Assembly: GCA_043810595.1 (NCBI GenBank)
Contig: JBDRNX010000022.1
Location: 1-47,035, forward strand
Reading direction: 5' to 3'
DNA: 47,035 nt
Source of the DNA: JAWABC01 sp043810595
GTDB taxonomy: Archaea > Nanobdellota > Nanobdellia > SCGC-AAA011-G17 > VGLX01
Within the stretch, counting starts at the first letter, position 1; every line of letters begins with the position of its first letter. This document shows, one piece after another, positions 33,249 through 41,527 of this stretch. A program made the translations under genes and the position numbers. Below the pieces are notes generated by a model that worked only from the letters and a program-made list of their open reading frames with translations, did no database searches and had not been told where the DNA came from.

Positions 33249-35110
33249 AACAAAAAGCATTATTTGTAAACGCAAAGAAAAAAACGTCAAGAGTAGAAGA
33301 CGTGGAAAGCTTCGGACCAGTGGACTTTGCAGTAGAAAACTACGGCAAGGATTTGTTCATGTTCGGAATGGGACCGCTAGCAGGATCCATAGTACCTGGG
33401 ACACACAGACTGATATTCCTAGGCAAGTCTACACTGTGGGAGGGCCTACTAGAATCAACGTCAGGCGGAGCGGCAATACCCATGTACAGCCTCGGCGTGA
33501 ATTACGTCTCCCTATTAGACAAAGGAGACAAATACCAAATTCTTAAGCTGAAAAACCAACAAGCAGAGTTCATAGAAATAGAAGAAAATGAACTTGAAAA
33601 AATATTTGAAGGTTACAAGGATAAAAAAGGAACTCACGCTCTGCAGCATTACGTTTTTGACAAATACTCAAAAGAATACATAAATGAGAATTGCACGTTC
33701 AGAATACTTGCAGTAGGACCAGCAGCACTTAAGACAATATATGGGGGAATATGCAGCACCGTAATAGACAAAGACCACTTCAGGGAAGGAATGGACTCGT
33801 GGGCAGGAAGGGGAGGTTTCGGAAGCGTACTAGCACAGAAACACAAAATAGTGGCAATAATATTCGGCGGAAACTATGAAGACGATGCAAGGCTAAAAGA
33901 CCTGCAAAAAATAAACAAGATATTCAACGAAGAATTCAAAGAAGCGATGGCAAAAGCAATCATGAACGCAGGCAAAAAATACTACTACGATGATACACTA
34001 AAAACAGGAGGAACCTTCGGAAGCAACTACACAACGCTAAAAGACTGGTTCCTAAGCTTCAACTGGAATTCTATTTATTATCCTGATTCGCAAAGACAGG
34101 AAATGTACGACAAACTGATCAAGGGACACTACCTCAAACAGTTCAACGAAGAAATAATAGAGCCGAGAAAATTCACAACATGCGGAGAAAACTGCCCGAT
34201 AATGTGCAAGAAGTGGGACACCAAGAAATACAAAAAAGACTACGAGCCTTACGAAGCCAACGGACCCAACTCAGGAATATTCGACCAGAGAGCAGCAGAA
34301 ATGCTAGTGCACAGGATAGACGAACTTGGTTATGACGCCATAGAAGTAGGAAACATGATAAGCTGGATAATGGACTTGATAGACCAAGAAATAATCAAAG
34401 GAGAAAATTATGGAATAGAAGGGAAGCCAAAATACAAGTACGAAAACTTCGACGTAGTAAACGACTCAAAGCACAACGCAGAACTGGCGATAAAAATAGC
34501 AGAAATGATACTCACGGATAAAGGAAAAACATTCCAGAAAGGAATAAGGGAAGCAAGCAAAAAGCTGGGAAAAATAGCAAGAGACCTGGCACTGTACACG
34601 CCAAACTGCGAAGGCGGAAGCATAGCACCCTGCCAATACTGGGTGCCAGCATTCTTCCTACCAATACCAATACAAGGAAAATTCCTAAGCGACTACGAGG
34701 TAGGATTCAAAACACCGCACGAACTGGGAAAAAGCTCAGCAGACAGGATGATAAAAGAACTGTATTCAAGCAACACAGGAATATGCAGATTCCACAGAAA
34801 ATGGTCAGAAAAACTCATAGAAAAACTTGTGAACGGACTACTCGGACTGAACATGAACTACTACGAACACCACAAACAACTGGTAAGGAAGATAAGGGAT
34901 TTGAACGATAAATGCGAGAAATCAACGATATGGGAAAGCGAAAAAGTAATCGACTCAATACATCTCTACTACGAAAAACTATACAGGGCAGACAAAGAAA
35001 ACAAAGAACTGGAAAACTGGGTTAACAAATTCAGAAACGACAAATGGAAAACAGCACAAGAATACTGGAACGAAGTCATAAAGGGATTCAACGAGGTAGT
35101 TGAGAAGTGA
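33245..35110 (+). CDS. gor: Glyceraldehyde-3-phosphate:ferredoxin oxidoreductase (tungsten)
   Basis: The 621-residue protein belongs to the aldehyde:ferredoxin oxidoreductase family and is closest in style to GAPOR: FGMGPLAGSIVPGTHRLIF (about 40-58) and AGRGGFGSVLAQKHK (about 187-201) match the GAPOR form of the tungstopterin-binding domain. A Cys set for one 4Fe-4S cluster is present (C313, C317, C321 in CGENCPIMC and C514 in GICRF). It would oxidise glyceraldehyde 3-phosphate directly to 3-phosphoglycerate and reduce ferredoxin, with no ATP made at this step. Placement directly after triosephosphate isomerase supports this substrate. It overlaps the next gene by 4 nt (GTGA). Confidence 0.87.
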   Translation: MKQKALFVNAKKKTSRVEDVESFGPVDFAVENYGKDLFMFGMGPLAGSIVPGTHRLIFLGKSTLWEGLLESTSGGAAIPMYSLGVNYVSLLDKGDKYQILKLKNQQAEFIEIEENELEKIFEGYKDKKGTHALQHYVFDKYSKEYINENCTFRILAVGPAALKTIYGGICSTVIDKDHFREGMDSWAGRGGFGSVLAQKHKIVAIIFGGNYEDDARLKDLQKINKIFNEEFKEAMAKAIMNAGKKYYYDDTLKTGGTFGSNYTTLKDWFLSFNWNSIYYPDSQRQEMYDKLIKGHYLKQFNEEIIEPRKFTTCGENCPIMCKKWDTKKYKKDYEPYEANGPNSGIFDQRAAEMLVHRIDELGYDAIEVGNMISWIMDLIDQEIIKGENYGIEGKPKYKYENFDVVNDSKHNAELAIKIAEMILTDKGKTFQKGIREASKKLGKIARDLALYTPNCEGGSIAPCQYWVPAFFLPIPIQGKFLSDYEVGFKTPHELGKSSADRMIKELYSSNTGICRFHRKWSEKLIEKLVNGLLGLNMNYYEHHKQLVRKIRDLNDKCEKSTIWESEKVIDSIHLYYEKLYRADKENKELENWVNKFRNDKWKTAQEYWNEVIKGFNEVVEK

Positions 35111-35736
35111 AAAAAACACACCTGATAATAATAACTGCGATAATACTTTCCTTTGCCATAGGAATCTACTTCTACCCCCAGCTACCGGACAGGCTGGCGT
35201 CACACTGGAACGCAGAGAGCTTAGTTGACGGGTACATGACAAAATTCTGGGGACTATTTTTAATGCCGATAATAGCGCTAGCAGGATTCCTACTGTTCAT
35301 AGCACTGCCAAAAATAGACCCACTCAAAGAAAACATAGAAAAATTCAGAAAACAATACGACATATTCATAGTTATGTTCATACTGTTCCTGTTTTATTTG
35401 TACATACTAACGCTGCTGTTCAACCTCGGATTCTATTTCAACATGATACAGATGCTGGCACCTGCATTCGGAGCCCTCTTCTACTACATAGGAATACTGA
35501 TGGAAAGCGCAAAAAGAAACTGGTTCATAGGGATAAGAACACCTTGGACACTAAGCAGCGACAAGGTATGGGAAAAAACACACAAGCTCGGAGCAAAACT
35601 ATTCAAGGGAGCAGGAATACTCTCTCTTGGAGCAGTAATACTGCCCGACTACGCGATATACTTCATAATGGTGCCAATAATGGCTGTGGCTGCATACACA
35701 ATCATCTATTCCTACCTAGAATACAAAAAACAGTAA
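35107..35736 (+). CDS. SdpI/DUF1648-family membrane protein
   Basis: The 209-residue protein starts at GTG. A first helix (about 5-21) is followed by YPQLPDRLASHWNAESLVDGY, the DUF1648 motif, then five further hydrophobic segments; NWFIGIRTPWTLSSDKVWEKTHKLGAKLF (about 138-166) is the SdpI motif. In Bacillus, SdpI gives immunity to a secreted killing factor; in archaea the role is unknown. Its coupling to the GAPOR gene by GTGA is unexpected for a transport or immunity protein. Confidence 0.82.
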   Translation: MKKTHLIIITAIILSFAIGIYFYPQLPDRLASHWNAESLVDGYMTKFWGLFLMPIIALAGFLLFIALPKIDPLKENIEKFRKQYDIFIVMFILFLFYLYILTLLFNLGFYFNMIQMLAPAFGALFYYIGILMESAKRNWFIGIRTPWTLSSDKVWEKTHKLGAKLFKGAGILSLGAVILPDYAIYFIMVPIMAVAAYTIIYSYLEYKKQ

Positions 35737-35743
35737 AAAAGAG

Positions 35744-36055
35744 CTAAGGTAGAATTTCATTTTTGGCAGTCAAATACCAAGCTATAATCATTCTACTGCT
35801 TTTGAAAGCTCCCTGCCTAACATAATGCTCGTTTTTCTCAAGATTCGTACCAAAATCCCTAGCCTTTGCAACTTCATTAAAATACATCCTATCTCCATCT
35901 CTTTTGCTTATGTTGAATACTCTGATCTTAAGATTTCCCAAAGCAACGTCCACACCGTATGATGTCTTAATAAAAGAGGGATTAGCTGGACTAACAAGTT
36001 TCAACTGCCTAAAAATGTAATTGGTTATCCCTTCAAGTCTCTCGTCAGGTATCAT
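35744..36055 (-). CDS. Hypothetical soluble protein
   Basis: I chose the ATG at 36055, which follows GGGTGAC and a TATA box at about 36086-36093; the start further upstream would include sequence without support. The 103-residue protein is charged, with IPDERLEGITNYIFRQL at the N-terminus and a C-terminal helix with RMIIAWYLTAKNEI. No family recognised. Its stop is 7 bp from the SdpI-family stop. Confidence 0.45.
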   Translation of the reverse strand: MIPDERLEGITNYIFRQLKLVSPANPSFIKTSYGVDVALGNLKIRVFNISKRDGDRMYFNEVAKARDFGTNLEKNEHYVRQGAFKSSRMIIAWYLTAKNEILP

Positions 36056-36120
36056 TTTGTCACCCAATATCGTAACAGAACTGTTTTTAAATATTTGTAT
36101 ACTCCAATAAATAAGAAACA

Positions 36121-36162
36121 TTTAAATATTTTCTAATTTTGAGTTAGGGTATCAAAGAGGTG
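36121..36162 (+). promoter_or_regulatory. Promoter and ribosome binding site of the fbp operon
   Basis: TTTAAATA at 36121-36128 is a TATA element and GAGGTG at 36157-36162 is a ribosome binding site 5 nt before the ATG at 36168. The short leader of about 16 nt contrasts with the leaderless genes around it. The minus-strand TATA of the neighbouring gene lies only about 30 nt away. Confidence 0.6.
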
Positions 36163-36167
36163 AAAAA

Positions 36168-37274
36168 ATGTCAAAAATCACGGTTTCTACAATAAAAGCG
36201 GATGTGGGAGGCTGGCCGGGACACAGCACAGTACATCCAGAGCTGATAAAAGAGGCTGAAAAACAGCTGAAAAGCAAGAAAAAGCTCCTAGTAGACTATC
36301 ATGTCTCACACTGCGGAGACGACCTGGAGCTGATAATGAGCCACACCAAAGGAGTGGACTCAACAGCGATACACAAAATGGCATGGGACACGTTCGTAGC
36401 ATGCACAAAAATAGCAAAAAGACTCAAACTTTACGGTGCAGGACAAGACCTGCTCAAGGATGCTTTCTCAGGAAACATAAAAGGGATGGGGCCGGGAATA
36501 GCAGAAATGGAATTCACAGAAAGACCAGGCGAACCATTAGTGGTTTTCATGCTGGACAAAACAGAGCCGGGAGCGTTCAACTTCCCAATCTACAAAATGT
36601 TTGCAGACCCCTTCAACACAGCCGGACTGATAATAGACCCAAACATGAGACCAGGATTCAGATTCGAAGTCTGGGACGTCCAAGAACACAAAAAAATAAT
36701 ACTGGACTGCCCAGAAGAAGTATATGACTTACTAACACTAATAGGGGCAAGATCAAGGTACGTGATAAAAAGAGTCTACCCAAGAAATGACAAACTACCA
36801 AGAGACGAGCCAGTAGCTGTCATGTCAACAGAAAAATTATTCCAAATAGCACACAAATATGTGGGCAAAGACGACCCATGCGGAATGGTAAGGGCACAGT
36901 CAGGACTGCCAGCACTCGGAGAAGTTCTTGAGGCTTTCGCATTCCCTCACCTGGTTGACGGATGGATGAGAGGAAGCCACAACGGACCCCTGATGCCTGT
37001 TGGCTTAAAAGACGCTAGGTGCACGAGATTCGACGGACCACCACGAGCAGTAGCGCTAGGATTCCAAGTAGCAAACGGAAAACTAGTGGGACCAGTAGAC
37101 CTGTTTGAAGATGTAGCTTTTGACTACACAAGAAAGGAAGCACAAAAAGCAGCAGAATACATGAGAAGACACGGACCGTTCGAACCACACAGACTGCCAC
37201 TAGCAGACATGGAATACACAACACTACCAGACGTCATGAAGAGACTGAAAGACAGATTCCAAAAACTGAAATAG
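36168..37274 (+). CDS. fbp: Fructose-1,6-bisphosphate aldolase/phosphatase (type V)
   Basis: The 368-residue protein matches the bifunctional archaeal FBPA. It joins dihydroxyacetone phosphate and glyceraldehyde 3-phosphate and then removes the 1-phosphate to give fructose 6-phosphate, which makes gluconeogenesis one-way. D12 and H19 in DVGGWPGHSTVHP, DYHVSHCGDDLELIMSH with more metal-binding residues (about 43-59), and YVGKDDP with Y231 and K234 (which match the spacing of the catalytic Tyr and Schiff-base Lys) are all in place. Full length and intact. One nucleotide separates it from the isomerase gene. Confidence 0.95.
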   Translation: MSKITVSTIKADVGGWPGHSTVHPELIKEAEKQLKSKKKLLVDYHVSHCGDDLELIMSHTKGVDSTAIHKMAWDTFVACTKIAKRLKLYGAGQDLLKDAFSGNIKGMGPGIAEMEFTERPGEPLVVFMLDKTEPGAFNFPIYKMFADPFNTAGLIIDPNMRPGFRFEVWDVQEHKKIILDCPEEVYDLLTLIGARSRYVIKRVYPRNDKLPRDEPVAVMSTEKLFQIAHKYVGKDDPCGMVRAQSGLPALGEVLEAFAFPHLVDGWMRGSHNGPLMPVGLKDARCTRFDGPPRAVALGFQVANGKLVGPVDLFEDVAFDYTRKEAQKAAEYMRRHGPFEPHRLPLADMEYTTLPDVMKRLKDRFQKLK

Positions 37275-37275
37275 G

Positions 37276-38205
37276 ATGGAAGGCCTTCTACAAAACATAC
37301 CAGAACAGGTAAGGGAAGCAGCAAAACTGGGAAACATAAAAGTAGCAAAAGCAGACAAGATACTAGTATGCGGGATGGGGGCATCCGGAATAACAGGGGA
37401 CATCCTAAGAGACCTGCTTAAAGACAGGATAGTGATAACAAACAAGGACTACAACATACCAAAGTACACGGACAAAAACACACTGGTTTTCATCATCAGC
37501 GCATCGGGAGAGACAGAAGAAACAATAAGCTGCTACAAAGAAGCAAAGAAAAAAACGAAAAACATAGTGATAATAACATCAGGCGGAGAACTAGGACTGG
37601 AAAATAACGCAATAATAATACCTAGGATAACGCCAACAAGATATGCGCTGCACTACCTATTCTTCCCCATGCTGAAAATACTAGAGAATTCTGGCATGGC
37701 AGAAAAACAAAACATAAACGAAGTAGTCAAAGTGATGAAAAGCCTGAACAAAAAACAAGTAAAAAAACTCGCAGAAGAACTCAGAGGGAAGATTCCGATA
37801 ATAGCAGCAGAAAACAGATACAAGTCAGTCGGCCTGAGATGGGTGCAGCAATTCAACGAAAACAGCAAAGTACAGGCGATAACACAAACATTCCCAGAAC
37901 TTGATCATAACGCAATAGAAGGTTATGAAAGACCTGCCGAGAATTTTGAGCTGATAATCATAAGGGACAAAAAAGAAGGAAAAAGGGAAAAGAGAAGGAT
38001 AGAAATCACAGAAAAAATACTGGCAAAGAAAATCAAAGTCAACGAAGTATGGATGAGAGGAAAAACAGACCTGGCCAAGATATTCTACACAATTTATTTC
38101 GGCGATTACCTAACTTATTACTTAGGGCTGATGAACAAAGTCAACCCATACGAAAACAAAATAATACTATTCCTAAAAAAACAGATGAAAAAACACATAG
38201 GATGA
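37276..38205 (+). CDS. Bifunctional phosphoglucose/phosphomannose isomerase
   Basis: The 309-residue protein has two SIS domains. The first starts with ILVCGMGASGITGDIL (about 29-44) and contains FIISASGETEETISCYKEAKK, the sugar-phosphate site with the Ser/Thr-rich loop. It is of the PGI/PMI type found in Crenarchaeota and others, which isomerises both glucose 6-phosphate and mannose 6-phosphate. It follows fbp directly, which supplies its fructose 6-phosphate. The stop overlaps the start of the kinase (ATGA). Confidence 0.92.
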   Translation: MEGLLQNIPEQVREAAKLGNIKVAKADKILVCGMGASGITGDILRDLLKDRIVITNKDYNIPKYTDKNTLVFIISASGETEETISCYKEAKKKTKNIVIITSGGELGLENNAIIIPRITPTRYALHYLFFPMLKILENSGMAEKQNINEVVKVMKSLNKKQVKKLAEELRGKIPIIAAENRYKSVGLRWVQQFNENSKVQAITQTFPELDHNAIEGYERPAENFELIIIRDKKEGKREKRRIEITEKILAKKIKVNEVWMRGKTDLAKIFYTIYFGDYLTYYLGLMNKVNPYENKIILFLKKQMKKHIG

Positions 38206-39047
38206 GAATAGGCATAGACATAGGCGGAACGAAAATAAAAGCAGGACTCGTAGAAGGGAACAAAGTAATTAAGAAAATAGAAATAGACACCAACGGCAAC
38301 GGCGGAAAGCAAGAAGTTCTACAGAACATAACAAAAGCAATACAAACCCTGATGAATGATAAGGTAAAGGAGATAGGAGTAGGTTTCCCAGGCCCGGTTG
38401 ACAAGAACGGGGTAGTGCAAAAAAGCCCGCACTTCGACATGGTGGGAGAGAACATAAAGAAACACATAGAACAAAAATTCAAGAAAAAAGTTTTAGTTGA
38501 CAACGACACAAACTGCATGACAATAGCAGAAGCAAGATACGGAGTGGGAAAGGGGCACAAAAATTTCGTGATGATAAGCATAGGGACAAACATCGGAGGA
38601 GCGATAATAGCTGATGGGAAACTGTACAGGGGAAGGTGGCATGCCGGAGAGGTAGGGCACATGACGATAAACTACGACGGCGTAAAGAGCAGATGCTGCA
38701 ACAACTACGGATGCTTCGGACACTATGTATCCATAGAAGGACTGCAGGAAAACTACGGAAAAGAGATACTACCAGAAGAGATAGCAGAACTGGCAATGAA
38801 AGGAGACAAAAAAGCAAAAGAAGCCTACGAACAACTTGGCAGGCGTCTGGGAATAGGGCTGATGAATCTAGCAAACATACTAGACCCCGAAGTGATAATA
38901 GTAGGAGGGGGGATAGCAAAAAGCTGGAAGCTCTTCGAAAAAGAAATGAAAAAAATCATGGAAGAAAGGGGATTCATAAAAACAAAGGTAGTGAAAGCAG
39001 AACTGAGAGACGGGGGAATAATAGGGGCTACGCTGCTATTCGATTAA
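38202..39047 (+). CDS. ROK-family sugar kinase (probable glucokinase)
   Basis: The ATG at 38202 gives 281 residues; an earlier in-frame start would overlap the isomerase gene and lacks family sequence. Visible motifs are the ATP phosphate loop DIGGTK (6-11), the catalytic Asp of VDNDTNC (D102), ISIGTNIGGAII, and a ROK zinc site with H153 in EVGHMTI and Cys 165, 166 and 171. The usual CxCGxxGCxE is changed to CCNNYGCFG, so the zinc ligands may be rearranged. Glucose is the likely substrate because of its neighbours; other hexoses are possible. Confidence 0.9.
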   Translation: MRIGIDIGGTKIKAGLVEGNKVIKKIEIDTNGNGGKQEVLQNITKAIQTLMNDKVKEIGVGFPGPVDKNGVVQKSPHFDMVGENIKKHIEQKFKKKVLVDNDTNCMTIAEARYGVGKGHKNFVMISIGTNIGGAIIADGKLYRGRWHAGEVGHMTINYDGVKSRCCNNYGCFGHYVSIEGLQENYGKEILPEEIAELAMKGDKKAKEAYEQLGRRLGIGLMNLANILDPEVIIVGGGIAKSWKLFEKEMKKIMEERGFIKTKVVKAELRDGGIIGATLLFD

Positions 39048-39066
39048 TTCTAAAAAAATAAAAAAA

Positions 39067-39771
39067 TTATTTGGATTTCTTAAGCGGCAATTCCTTGTAA
39101 ACCTGGCCAAAAATCGTATAGCTTATCACGTTGGCCGTGAAGTACATCACAGCAGGACCAACCCAAGGAATCCAGTTGAAAATCAAAATAGCAACCAAAC
39201 TGATAAGACACACAAGTATCCAAGCCACGAAATACTTGCCCGTGAAAGCCCTCCTGAAAACCTCACCAAAAGCAAAAGCCTTACCAAAGCTGTTGTAGGC
39301 CAAGAAATTCAGGATAGCAGACTGAACAACGTAGGCAGCAAGAACCACAAATAAAACAGCTATAACCAGGAAAGGTACTGCGAACACGAGGTTGGGCATG
39401 ATAGAAGCCACGTTCTGAGAGATTGCCTGAGAGATAGCTGCCTGGTTACCAGTTATGAAATCAGTGAAATTAACCACCCTGAGTATAGCCGCCAAAACAG
39501 AAGCGAAGCCAATCAAGAATATCACTAAGGCAGGCAGGAAATAGATTATCGAAATAGCTACAGTCAGGAAGCCGTTAGCAAACAACTTACCCCAATCAGT
39601 CCAATTCGGAGACTTATTCAGAGGAACCTTCCTCTTGGTCAAACCAGTACACTCCAAAGCGTAACCCAGACTAAACCACTGGATTATCGGGAAAATACTC
39701 AAAAGAACCCCTATAAGCAGATTCTTAATATCCAGAAAAGGCTTCTTAAGAGAAGCAGTATAATCAACCAT
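39067..39771 (-). CDS. DUF4013 membrane protein
   Basis: The 234-residue protein has about five or six hydrophobic segments, the first near LLIGVLLSIFPIIQWFSLGYALEC (about 18-41), which is the DUF4013 N-terminal pattern, followed by a TDWGKLFANGFLTVAIS stretch. The C-terminus is basic. The function is unknown; such proteins are common in archaea. A G-rich ribosome binding site (AGGGGGTG) precedes the start, and two AT-rich TATA-like stretches lie upstream (about 39791-39798 and 39828-39838). Confidence 0.8.
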   Translation of the reverse strand: MVDYTASLKKPFLDIKNLLIGVLLSIFPIIQWFSLGYALECTGLTKRKVPLNKSPNWTDWGKLFANGFLTVAISIIYFLPALVIFLIGFASVLAAILRVVNFTDFITGNQAAISQAISQNVASIMPNLVFAVPFLVIAVLFVVLAAYVVQSAILNFLAYNSFGKAFAFGEVFRRAFTGKYFVAWILVCLISLVAILIFNWIPWVGPAVMYFTANVISYTIFGQVYKELPLKKSK

Positions 39772-39888
39772 AACAATACACCCCCTTTTTAATATATAGT
39801 TTATAGAAATAAGAACTATTTAAATTTATTGCTGGAGTGGAAAAAAATATAAACCCTATCCTTCAAAATACATGCTGGAGGTGGTAAG

Positions 39889-40059
39889 ATGGATAAGAAA
39901 ACAAAGAGCATAGGCGGACTGTTGATACCAGCTGGAATATTTGTCGGCCTTGGTGTAGGATTCGCATTCATGCAGGTGTGGATAGTGATGGGAGTTTTCT
40001 TAGGACTAGGTGCTGGCTTCTTAGGGATGTTCATTTACGAAGCATCAAGGAAGAGATAA
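39889..40059 (+). CDS. Small glycine-rich two-helix membrane protein
   Basis: This 56-residue frame is preceded by GGAGGTGG (39877-39884) and a TATA-like AATATAAA (about 39847-39854). The helices are GGLLIPAGIFVGLGVGFAFM (9-28) and VWIVMGVFLGLGAGFLGMFIY (30-50); both have GxG packing motifs, so they could oligomerise. One nucleotide separates it from the VKOR-like gene in a TAATATG junction, so they are coupled. Function unknown. Confidence 0.7.
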   Translation: MDKKTKSIGGLLIPAGIFVGLGVGFAFMQVWIVMGVFLGLGAGFLGMFIYEASRKR

Positions 40060-40060
40060 T

Positions 40061-40282
40061 ATGAAAACAAAAACAGCACTAAAAACAATAATGGTAATAT
40101 CCATAGCTGGAATGTTGTTTTCCGGTTACTTGAGTTATACAGAACTTATCAAGGACGTGTGCGCACTTGGAGGATGCTCAGCTATAGGAGGGGTACCAAC
40201 ATGCGTGTACGGATTTGCGATGTACCTGCTGGTATTTGTAATATCTCTTATGGGAATAAAGGGGAAGGAACAAATCACTTGA
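40061..40282 (+). CDS. Small VKOR-like membrane protein
   Basis: The 73-residue protein has two helices (about 8-25 and 49-65). The segment between them has C34 and C39 in DVCALGGCSAIGG, then GVPTCVYGFAMY, which matches the vitamin K epoxide reductase style in which a Cys pair and a P-x-CxYG motif sit at the outer face. VKOR domains usually have four or five helices, so this is a half-sized version that may pair with itself or another chain. Disulfide formation for the Cys-rich surface proteins in this region is a plausible role, but this is inference. Confidence 0.65.
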   Translation: MKTKTALKTIMVISIAGMLFSGYLSYTELIKDVCALGGCSAIGGVPTCVYGFAMYLLVFVISLMGIKGKEQIT

Positions 40283-40696
40283 TCTTATAGAACTCTTTAA
40301 GGTACCTATCAAGGGAATCCCAATCGTAGCCCACAATGACAGGCTGCATGGCAAAACTTCTTCCCTATAACTCAGCATATTATCAACCCTTTTCATAAGA
40401 AAAATAGGAATCTCCCTATAAAATGCGTGACCCATCTCAATCAGAGAACTTCCACCAACATAACCCTCAAGACCCTTTGCATCAAAGTTAGCAACATAAA
40501 TTGCATGGGAATTGTCTATCTTCTTGAAATGGTCACGAATCAGGTTGTGCTGAATTTTAAACAAAGCAGTTTCCTCAAGATGATGGTAATCAACCATGCT
40601 TGGAAGAAGAACCTCATGGCCAACAGATTTTATACCGTCCTCTATGAAATGCAGCCTATCAAAGAACTTGGCTCTGCAACAAAGAGTAATTATCAT
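40275..40696 (-). CDS. Nucleoside 2-deoxyribosyltransferase-like protein, frameshifted
   Basis: The N-terminal 110 or so residues read in one frame: VGHEVLLPS, HFKKIDNSHAIYVANFDAKGLEGYVGGSSLIEMGHAFYREIPIFLM, the pattern of a deoxyribosyltransferase-like/TIR-like fold with the catalytic-type Glu in LIEMG. After SYREEV the frame changes: the expected AMQPVIVGYDWDSLDRYLKEFYKIK is in the -1 frame and stops at 40275. One missing T in the TTTT run near 40353-40356 (AAAA on the plus strand) explains it. Read as corrected, it ends just inside the convergent VKOR-like gene (8 bp). A TATA box about 26 nt upstream makes it leaderless. Confidence 0.7.
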
Positions 40697-40718
40697 AAGG
40701 CAGAAAACCTTGAAAGGG

Positions 40719-40726
40719 TTTATAAG
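40719..40726 (-). promoter_or_regulatory. TATA box of the deoxyribosyltransferase-like gene
   Basis: The minus strand reads CTTATAAA, centred about 26 nt from the ATG at 40696. It lies next to the 3' end of the nucleotidyltransferase gene. Confidence 0.5.
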
Positions 40727-40733
40727 TTTTTAT

Positions 40734-41213
40734 CTATTTTTTTACAACCTTGACCTTACCCCTAAGCTCTGCCAAATAACTTTCACCCTCAAGAACGATA
40801 AACTCATCCTGGAAACAACCATAAGGATCTAAGGCCTCACGCGCCTTATCCCCCATAATCCAAGCAAGAGGCCAACCCTTCCACTGATCCTTGACGTTGT
40901 CAATACAATCCCAATTGAGATTAGAGCACAGAGCTATCGGGTTTTTATTGTAAAACTCAATCAGTCTTTCAATATTCCTCTCATTGAAATCAAAAAGATC
41001 CAGTTTCTGACCGACCTCAGACTCTAACCTCTTAACCAAATCAGACCTGTACTGCCTGTCCAAAAGCCTGTTCTCAGCCTGAAAAACAGCGGCAATATCC
41101 AAATCTTTAGGATTCTCTTTGTCCCTTGCTGCAGAACCGCTAAGAATAACAATCTTAGCTTTTTCCTTAACAAGTTCCCTAGCGATGTAATGCGCAGCTT
41201 CGAGCGTTTGCAT
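40734..41213 (-). CDS. Nucleotidyltransferase-fold protein
   Basis: The 159-residue protein has the minimal nucleotidyltransferase core: IVILSGSAARDKENPKDLDIAAVF (residues 21-44) with the GS motif (G26, S27) and the metal-binding pair D37 and D39, and a third acid in KLDLFDF (D72 or D75). The C-terminal half is helical with no family I recognise. Stand-alone members of this fold include MNT-type antitoxins and tRNA or antibiotic modifiers. No HEPN-type partner is next to it. A TATA element (about 41234-41242) is 25 nt upstream. Confidence 0.75.
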   Translation of the reverse strand: MQTLEAAHYIARELVKEKAKIVILSGSAARDKENPKDLDIAAVFQAENRLLDRQYRSDLVKRLESEVGQKLDLFDFNERNIERLIEFYNKNPIALCSNLNWDCIDNVKDQWKGWPLAWIMGDKAREALDPYGCFQDEFIVLEGESYLAELRGKVKVVKK

Positions 41214-41251
41214 TCATTTTGACAATAGATAAATTATATAAAAAATTATCG

Positions 41252-41527
41252 TCACTTGACTACAACAAAGCCCTTACCTTTATTGAAATTCTTATAAAGG
41301 CCCTCCAACAAGTCGGTGCCAGCATAACCAGCCAACATAGTAACCCTGTAATCATAGTTAAGAAGCACACCGATAAAAACACCGATTATTACAGCAAGGG
41401 CACAGGTAAGGAACCAATAATCCCAACGGACCTTCTTCCTCAACTTCAAAGACTTAAACAAACCAACGGTAGCGCGAACAGCACCACCAAAACCACCAAG
41501 CAAGCCAGCAAACACCAACTCGTTCAT
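41252..41527 (-). CDS. Small membrane protein
   Basis: The 91-residue protein has a GAGGTGG ribosome binding site and a TATA box further upstream (about 41565-41578), so it has a short leader of about 17 nt. It has a small glycine-rich N-terminal segment (VFAGLLGGFGGAVRATVGL), a main helix at about 38-58 (YWFLTCALAVIIGVFIGVLL) and a polar C-terminus. No family recognised. Frames on the opposite strand over it are shadows. Confidence 0.55.
   Translation of the reverse strand: MNELVFAGLLGGFGGAVRATVGLFKSLKLRKKVRWDYWFLTCALAVIIGVFIGVLLNYDYRVTMLAGYAGTDLLEGLYKNFNKGKGFVVVK

Noticed and set aside
38049..38201. Upstream extension of the ROK kinase
   Set aside because: It lies inside the isomerase gene and carries no kinase motif; the ATG at 38202 starts the phosphate-binding domain directly.
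40178..40274. Zero-frame ending of the deoxyribosyltransferase-like gene
   Set aside because: It gives residues unlike the family and overlaps the VKOR-like gene by about 105 bp. The -1 frame ending is preferred.
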